From contig JAJTXO010000120.1 in assembly GCA_021463315.1 (NCBI GenBank), forward strand, positions 1 through 8,701: a stretch of 8,701 nucleotides of DNA. The letters run 5' to 3'. Of this stretch, positions 5,797 to 8,701 are shown one piece after another. How positions within the stretch are numbered: the first letter of the stretch is position 1; every line of letters starts with the position of its first letter. Source of the stretch: Caldilineales bacterium. GTDB lineage: Bacteria; Chloroflexota; Anaerolineae; JAAEKA01. The translations under genes were made by a program, and so were the position numbers. Below the pieces are notes generated by a model. It ran no database searches and had not been told where the DNA came from. It saw only the letters and a list, made by a program, of their open reading frames with translations.

Positions 5797-6064
5797 TCCC
5801 CAATCTATTGAGGTGATACCATTTTTGGCGTCTTGGCGTGCGAATCGTGAACTGCTGAGTTTGGCAGTCCGGGTCCACAGTGACGCCGGCCTTAGCCAGC
5901 TCACCGAGAAGGCGGCTGCCAGGAAAGCCGACTTGGGCAAGTGTGGCGACAGAGGATGGGTGTGTCAAGCGACGTTGGCCGTGGGGCGGAGGCGTCGCGC
6001 CGGGTTATCTCGTCAGCCGCGCCGGCATCGGCGAGCAGCCGATGAGGTGGAGGAGGGTGGTCAT
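5759..6064 (-). pseudogene. Possible broken small gene downstream of csx1
   Basis: ATG 6064 lies 10 nt after the csx1 stop and reads MTTLLHLIGCSPMPARLTR before a TAA at 6007-6005. The same frame then stays open to 5759, including LAQVGFPGSRLLGELAKAGV at about 5940-5880. One in-frame stop thus splits a ~100-codon frame. The start resembles the N-terminal strand of CARF-type proteins, but it is too short to be sure. Its end runs into the repeat element at 5782-5842. Chance openness in GC-rich DNA is a fair alternative. Confidence 0.28.
6026..6044 (-). terminator. Hairpin shortly after csx1, weak terminator candidate
   Basis: CATCGGC and GCCGATG form a perfect 7-bp stem with a 5-nt loop, 30 nt past the csx1 stop. 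No T-run follows, so it is not a standard Rho-independent terminator; it could stabilise the mRNA end or pause transcription. Confidence 0.3.
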
Positions 6065-6074
6065 GGGGCGTGGT

Positions 6075-7331
6075 TCATTCAGGCAACGGCAGCTCGTTCA
6101 GCCGCTGGCACAGGCTGCCGATCATGCGTTCCAACACCTCAGCCTGCTTGGCGTCGGGGCGCTTGCCGGCGTGCAGCAGGTCGTTGCGGGCATGGCCCAC
6201 TTCCTCGTAGAGCTTGAGCGCCTGGGCGATCTTGGGAATGCTGCGCAGGCTGCGCCCACTGGACAGCGCGGCGTCGGCAAAGGCGCCAGACCCGGCTTGC
6301 CGTTGCCAGTTGGCGCGTCCCAGCGTCTGCTCCATCTCTTCTCGCAGCGCCTTGTCCAGCACGGGGCTCATGGCCGCCTGCATCAGCGCCCAGGTGATGA
6401 TCCACTCCCGCGCCACCGCCATGGCCTGCACGAACTGTTTGCGCTCCAGATACCAGAAGACCATCCTCCGCTCGCGCGCCAGCAGATCGACAGGATCGCG
6501 GCTTTGATCGGCGCGGCTCAGGCTGAGAGGGGCAAAGGCATCGGTCACCGACTGGGCCAGCGGGATGAAGGGCCGGGCGTGGGCTTGCAGGCTTTGCGTT
6601 GCATCCATCAGCCGGGTTTGCAGGGTGCTGCTGGCCTCCATGGCCTGGGCCGGCCGGATCAGCCGCAGCGCCAGCGACACATCGTCCAACGCCTTGGCCG
6701 CCTGTCCCAGCCGCATGGCGTCCGTCTGCAGCGCCTTGTCGGCCTGTTGCTGCTGATAGGCGGGGCGCGCCGAGCGCAGTTGCTGCGCCAGGTCATGCGC
6801 GTCGCCGAAGCGCACAAAGCGGTCAGCCGCGATCATCCAGTCCAGCAGATCGACGAAGTGCGTCATGTCGATCACCGGCGCGCGGTTGGGCGTCACCGAC
6901 TGGTCGCGCGCCTCGAAGTTGCCGTAGAGCACCGCCTCCAGCCGGACATGCTTCACCACCCGCAGATAGGCCGCGGCCAGGAAGGAGAGGAAGGGCAGCG
7001 AGCGGAAGCCGTGGGTGATGTCGAAGATCACCGGCTCGTCCGCGTCCACGTGATCCACCACCGCCTGGAAGACCTGCCAGAGCTGCGCCTCGTCCCGGCC
7101 GTCGGGGATATCCACCGGCAGCAGGCTGGCTACGTGATCTTCTGCCAGCGGTTGGAAGGCGGCCCAGTGCATCTCGCGGGCGTCCTTGGTAACGAACACC
7201 CGCATCTCGCAGTCCGGGTAGAAGCGCGCCAGCGCCGCGCCGCAGAACGGCGCCGTGTGCTCGCGCCCGTCGGGCATGACATAGGTGGTCTCGTACGCCC
7301 TCGCCGCGCCGAGGAAGGTGAGGAGTTTCAT
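6075..7331 (-). CDS. csx1: CARF-HEPN ribonuclease, Csx1/Csx2 family (DxTHG)
   Basis: A 418-aa protein. The N-terminus MKLLTFLGAARAYETTYVMP fits the TIGR02221 (Csx2)/TM1812 CARF start, and D104-I-T-H-G108 within FDITHGFRSLPFLSF is the family's DxTHG signature in the ligand-binding Rossmann fold. After a helical middle, the C-terminal HEPN domain ends with R382-N-D-L-L-H387, the RX4H catalytic motif, in GHARNDLLHAGKR. Both functional sites are intact. In this family, cyclic oligoadenylate made by Cas10 binds the CARF domain and switches on non-specific RNA cleavage. AGGA lies 7-9 nt before the ATG. It starts 30 nt after the stop of the RAMP gene upstream, so the two are probably co-transcribed. 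Confidence 0.9.
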   Translation of the reverse strand: MKLLTFLGAARAYETTYVMPDGREHTAPFCGAALARFYPDCEMRVFVTKDAREMHWAAFQPLAEDHVASLLPVDIPDGRDEAQLWQVFQAVVDHVDADEPVIFDITHGFRSLPFLSFLAAAYLRVVKHVRLEAVLYGNFEARDQSVTPNRAPVIDMTHFVDLLDWMIAADRFVRFGDAHDLAQQLRSARPAYQQQQADKALQTDAMRLGQAAKALDDVSLALRLIRPAQAMEASSTLQTRLMDATQSLQAHARPFIPLAQSVTDAFAPLSLSRADQSRDPVDLLARERRMVFWYLERKQFVQAMAVAREWIITWALMQAAMSPVLDKALREEMEQTLGRANWQRQAGSGAFADAALSSGRSLRSIPKIAQALKLYEEVGHARNDLLHAGKRPDAKQAEVLERMIGSLCQRLNELPLPE

Positions 7332-7361
7332 GGCGGTTCCTGGTCTGCGGCGTTTCTGGCC

Positions 7362-8531
7362 CTACTGCTTCTTGGCTTTCGCCAACAACGGCAAGCCTGT
7401 GTCGCCTGTCGACTCTTCCAACGGCAGGTTGGGGCCAGCCTTCTCTGGCTTGGTGGACTTGACCTTGTTGGCCACGAACCACTCGAAGTTCTTGCCCTCC
7501 GGGTCGGGTCTGGGTTCCGTGCGCGGATAGTGAATGTGGCTGGGCTGGCCTGTTTTCGGCGCGCTCAGGAGCGCGGTCAGATCGCGAATGTTGTCCAGAT
7601 CGCGCAGAGGATGCCTGTAACGATCTTGCATCGCGCGCTCGAAGCGCGCTAACCAATCGCCGCGCTGGGCCGGCTGGGCAGTGCGCCATCCCGACGCGTC
7701 CACAGAACGATAGCGCTCTTCCACGTCCAGCAATTCGACCTTGTCCACCTCGATCTTCACGCTGCCAAATCCCAGTGGCTTGGCGTAGCCCAGGCGATGG
7801 ACGCAGCCTTCGTTGTTCAAGCTCAACGTCCATAGCAGCGCGCCCAGCTCCACCGGCGCCAGATTGTGGAAGTCGATCGAGAACTCAAAGACGTTGCCCG
7901 GCGTTCGCACCCCGCGCACGCTGCGGTTCTGATGATCCTGACGTCTCTCAGCGCGTTCGTACTCCAGCCGATTGAGCGCCGCGCCGTGATGGCGATAAAC
8001 CTTGCGCCCGCGCAGCTCATTCGGGCCGTCGTAGCCTAAGGTTGTCGCTGCGCCGGGCTTCTTTCGTTCGTCCTCGCTCCATTCTCCCTCCTTCTTACGC
8101 AGGTAGAACAGCGTCGTTGTGGGCTTGGGTTCGCCCAGGATGGCGAGCGGTAATTCCGCATCGTAGACACCCTTGTCGCCATCCTCGGTCAGGGTGGCAT
8201 GGCTGAAGCGCACCCGCCCGGCGTAGGCGACGCGCGCACTGCGGTTTTCATCGCGCGTGGCTTTTACCCAGCCAAAGACCCGCGAGGCGATGTCGAGTTG
8301 GTCATAACGCTCGCTGGGCTTGAGGTGGTCGGGCAGCAGATCGCCGATGGAATGGCGATAGCGTAGGCGGGGCACCTTCACCAGGCTGATGTCGAGCACC
8401 TCCTTGTCACCTTTATCCAATCGCACATAGACCAGATCGCCGACTGTTAGCTGTCGATGCTGATACTTCGTGGCAAACTGGCGGGTCTGATCCTCGATCT
8501 GCTCCTTCAGAACGGCGTTGTAATCTTCCAT
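7362..8531 (-). CDS. TIGR03986-like type III RAMP protein, N-terminally truncated
   Basis: 389 aa from ATG 8531. RLRYRHSIGDLLPDHLKP, then ASRVFGWVKAT, a GRVRFSHA stretch, PKPTTTLFYL, and the RAMP glycine-rich loop HRLGYAKPLGFGSV (about 246-259), plus a closing HIHYPRTEP...WFVANK, together match the C-terminal half of TIGR03986 RAMP proteins. These are Csm3-like subunits of type III effectors, often III-D-like, and are usually well over 500 aa. No ribosome site precedes 8531. Family-like sequence (NERFFFYPQG, DWQRMEDYNAVL) continues in frame upstream to about 8610, where a TGA (8615-8613) blocks it. The gene is therefore missing its front half through a nonsense change, frameshift or deletion; a short product from 8531 may still be made. 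Confidence 0.75.
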   Translation of the reverse strand: MEDYNAVLKEQIEDQTRQFATKYQHRQLTVGDLVYVRLDKGDKEVLDISLVKVPRLRYRHSIGDLLPDHLKPSERYDQLDIASRVFGWVKATRDENRSARVAYAGRVRFSHATLTEDGDKGVYDAELPLAILGEPKPTTTLFYLRKKEGEWSEDERKKPGAATTLGYDGPNELRGRKVYRHHGAALNRLEYERAERRQDHQNRSVRGVRTPGNVFEFSIDFHNLAPVELGALLWTLSLNNEGCVHRLGYAKPLGFGSVKIEVDKVELLDVEERYRSVDASGWRTAQPAQRGDWLARFERAMQDRYRHPLRDLDNIRDLTALLSAPKTGQPSHIHYPRTEPRPDPEGKNFEWFVANKVKSTKPEKAGPNLPLEESTGDTGLPLLAKAKKQ

Positions 8532-8612
8532 GCGCTGCCAGTCGAACGCAGCACGTGGAGCCTTCTGCTGACCTTGCGGATAAAAGAAGAAGCGTTCATT
8601 CTTCGTAACCGT

Positions 8613-8701
8613 TCAGATATAGGTAATTGTGGCAGGAAATGGCCCGAATGGGTCATTGACAACTTGCAGCAAATCGGCGAGAATGTCGGCATGAGCATCG
8701 A
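8613..8701 (-). other. Partial open frame at right edge ending at TGA 8615-8613
   Basis: In the RAMP frame the DNA is open again from the window edge to TGA 8615-8613, reading HADILADLLQVVNDPFGPFP and ending TITYI. It could be the C-terminus of another gene, or RAMP sequence split by a stop codon. I cannot assign a family from 28 codons. Confidence 0.3.

Noticed and set aside
5940..5968. Minus-strand TTGACA-N17-CACACT as a further promoter
   Set aside because: The -10 box matches only 3 of 6 positions and no credible gene start follows at the right distance.
5880..7652. Long plus-strand open frame of 590 codons opposite csx1 and the RAMP gene
   Set aside because: It is rich in H, R, Q and A with no domain, and lies antisense to a clear CARF-HEPN protein; its openness follows from GC-rich codon use on the other strand.
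8507..8698. 63-codon minus-strand frame upstream of the RAMP gene
   Set aside because: It overlaps family-like RAMP sequence in another frame and shows no recognisable feature.

Overview
This window looks like one flank of a type III CRISPR-Cas locus from a GC-rich bacterium. A Chloroflexota-type host is my best guess: the repeat chemistry, the Csx15 / Csx1-family / TIGR03986-type RAMP combination and the intergenic 'GCAAAGG' repeats all fit that phylum. This is inference; no rRNA or housekeeping gene is present.

Layout. (1) 37-1352: eighteen identical 37-nt CRISPR repeats with 37-40-nt spacers; the array runs off the left edge. The repeat's minus strand ends in ATTGAAAC, the usual crRNA 5' handle, so the array should be transcribed leftward from a leader at 1353-1613. 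(2) 1597-1649: a small regulatory hub. A leftward promoter (TTGACA-N17-TATACT) for the array and a rightward promoter (TTGATG-N17-TATACT) for the next gene face each other, and their -10 boxes form an inverted repeat. (3) 1676 onward, plus strand: a WYL-domain regulator with a helicase-C-like central domain. (4) 3623-5071, minus strand: csx15, a 38-aa ORF joined to it by an ATGA overlap, then cas6. The WYL and cas6 frames run into each other tail to tail with no stop between them. (5) 5078-5453: a gutted ATPase gene (start and C-terminal nuclease-like end kept, middle lost) behind a good promoter that carries a palindromic operator; this promoter now probably drives csx15-cas6. (6) 5640-5845: a small MITE-like or REP-like repeat cluster. 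(7) 5759-6064: a possible broken small gene. (8) 6075-8612, minus strand: a CARF-HEPN ribonuclease of the Csx1/Csx2 family, preceded by a TIGR03986-like RAMP protein that has lost its N-terminal half.

How it may work together. Cas6 would cut the pre-crRNA at the repeat hairpin. The RAMP protein is a piece of a type III effector. The CARF-HEPN protein would be the cyclic-oligoadenylate-activated ancillary RNase, and Csx15 a small Rossmann-like partner that may bind or degrade the signal. The WYL protein is a natural candidate for controlling the array promoter. Cas10, Cas1 and Cas2 are not in the window; Cas10 may lie beyond the right edge.

The most informative observations are the face-to-face promoters, two spacers that match homologous start-codon regions of what looks like the same helix-turn-helix gene (with crRNA antisense to the mRNA, as type III needs), the coupled 38-aa ORF, and the deleted ATPase whose promoter appears to have been inherited by csx15-cas6.
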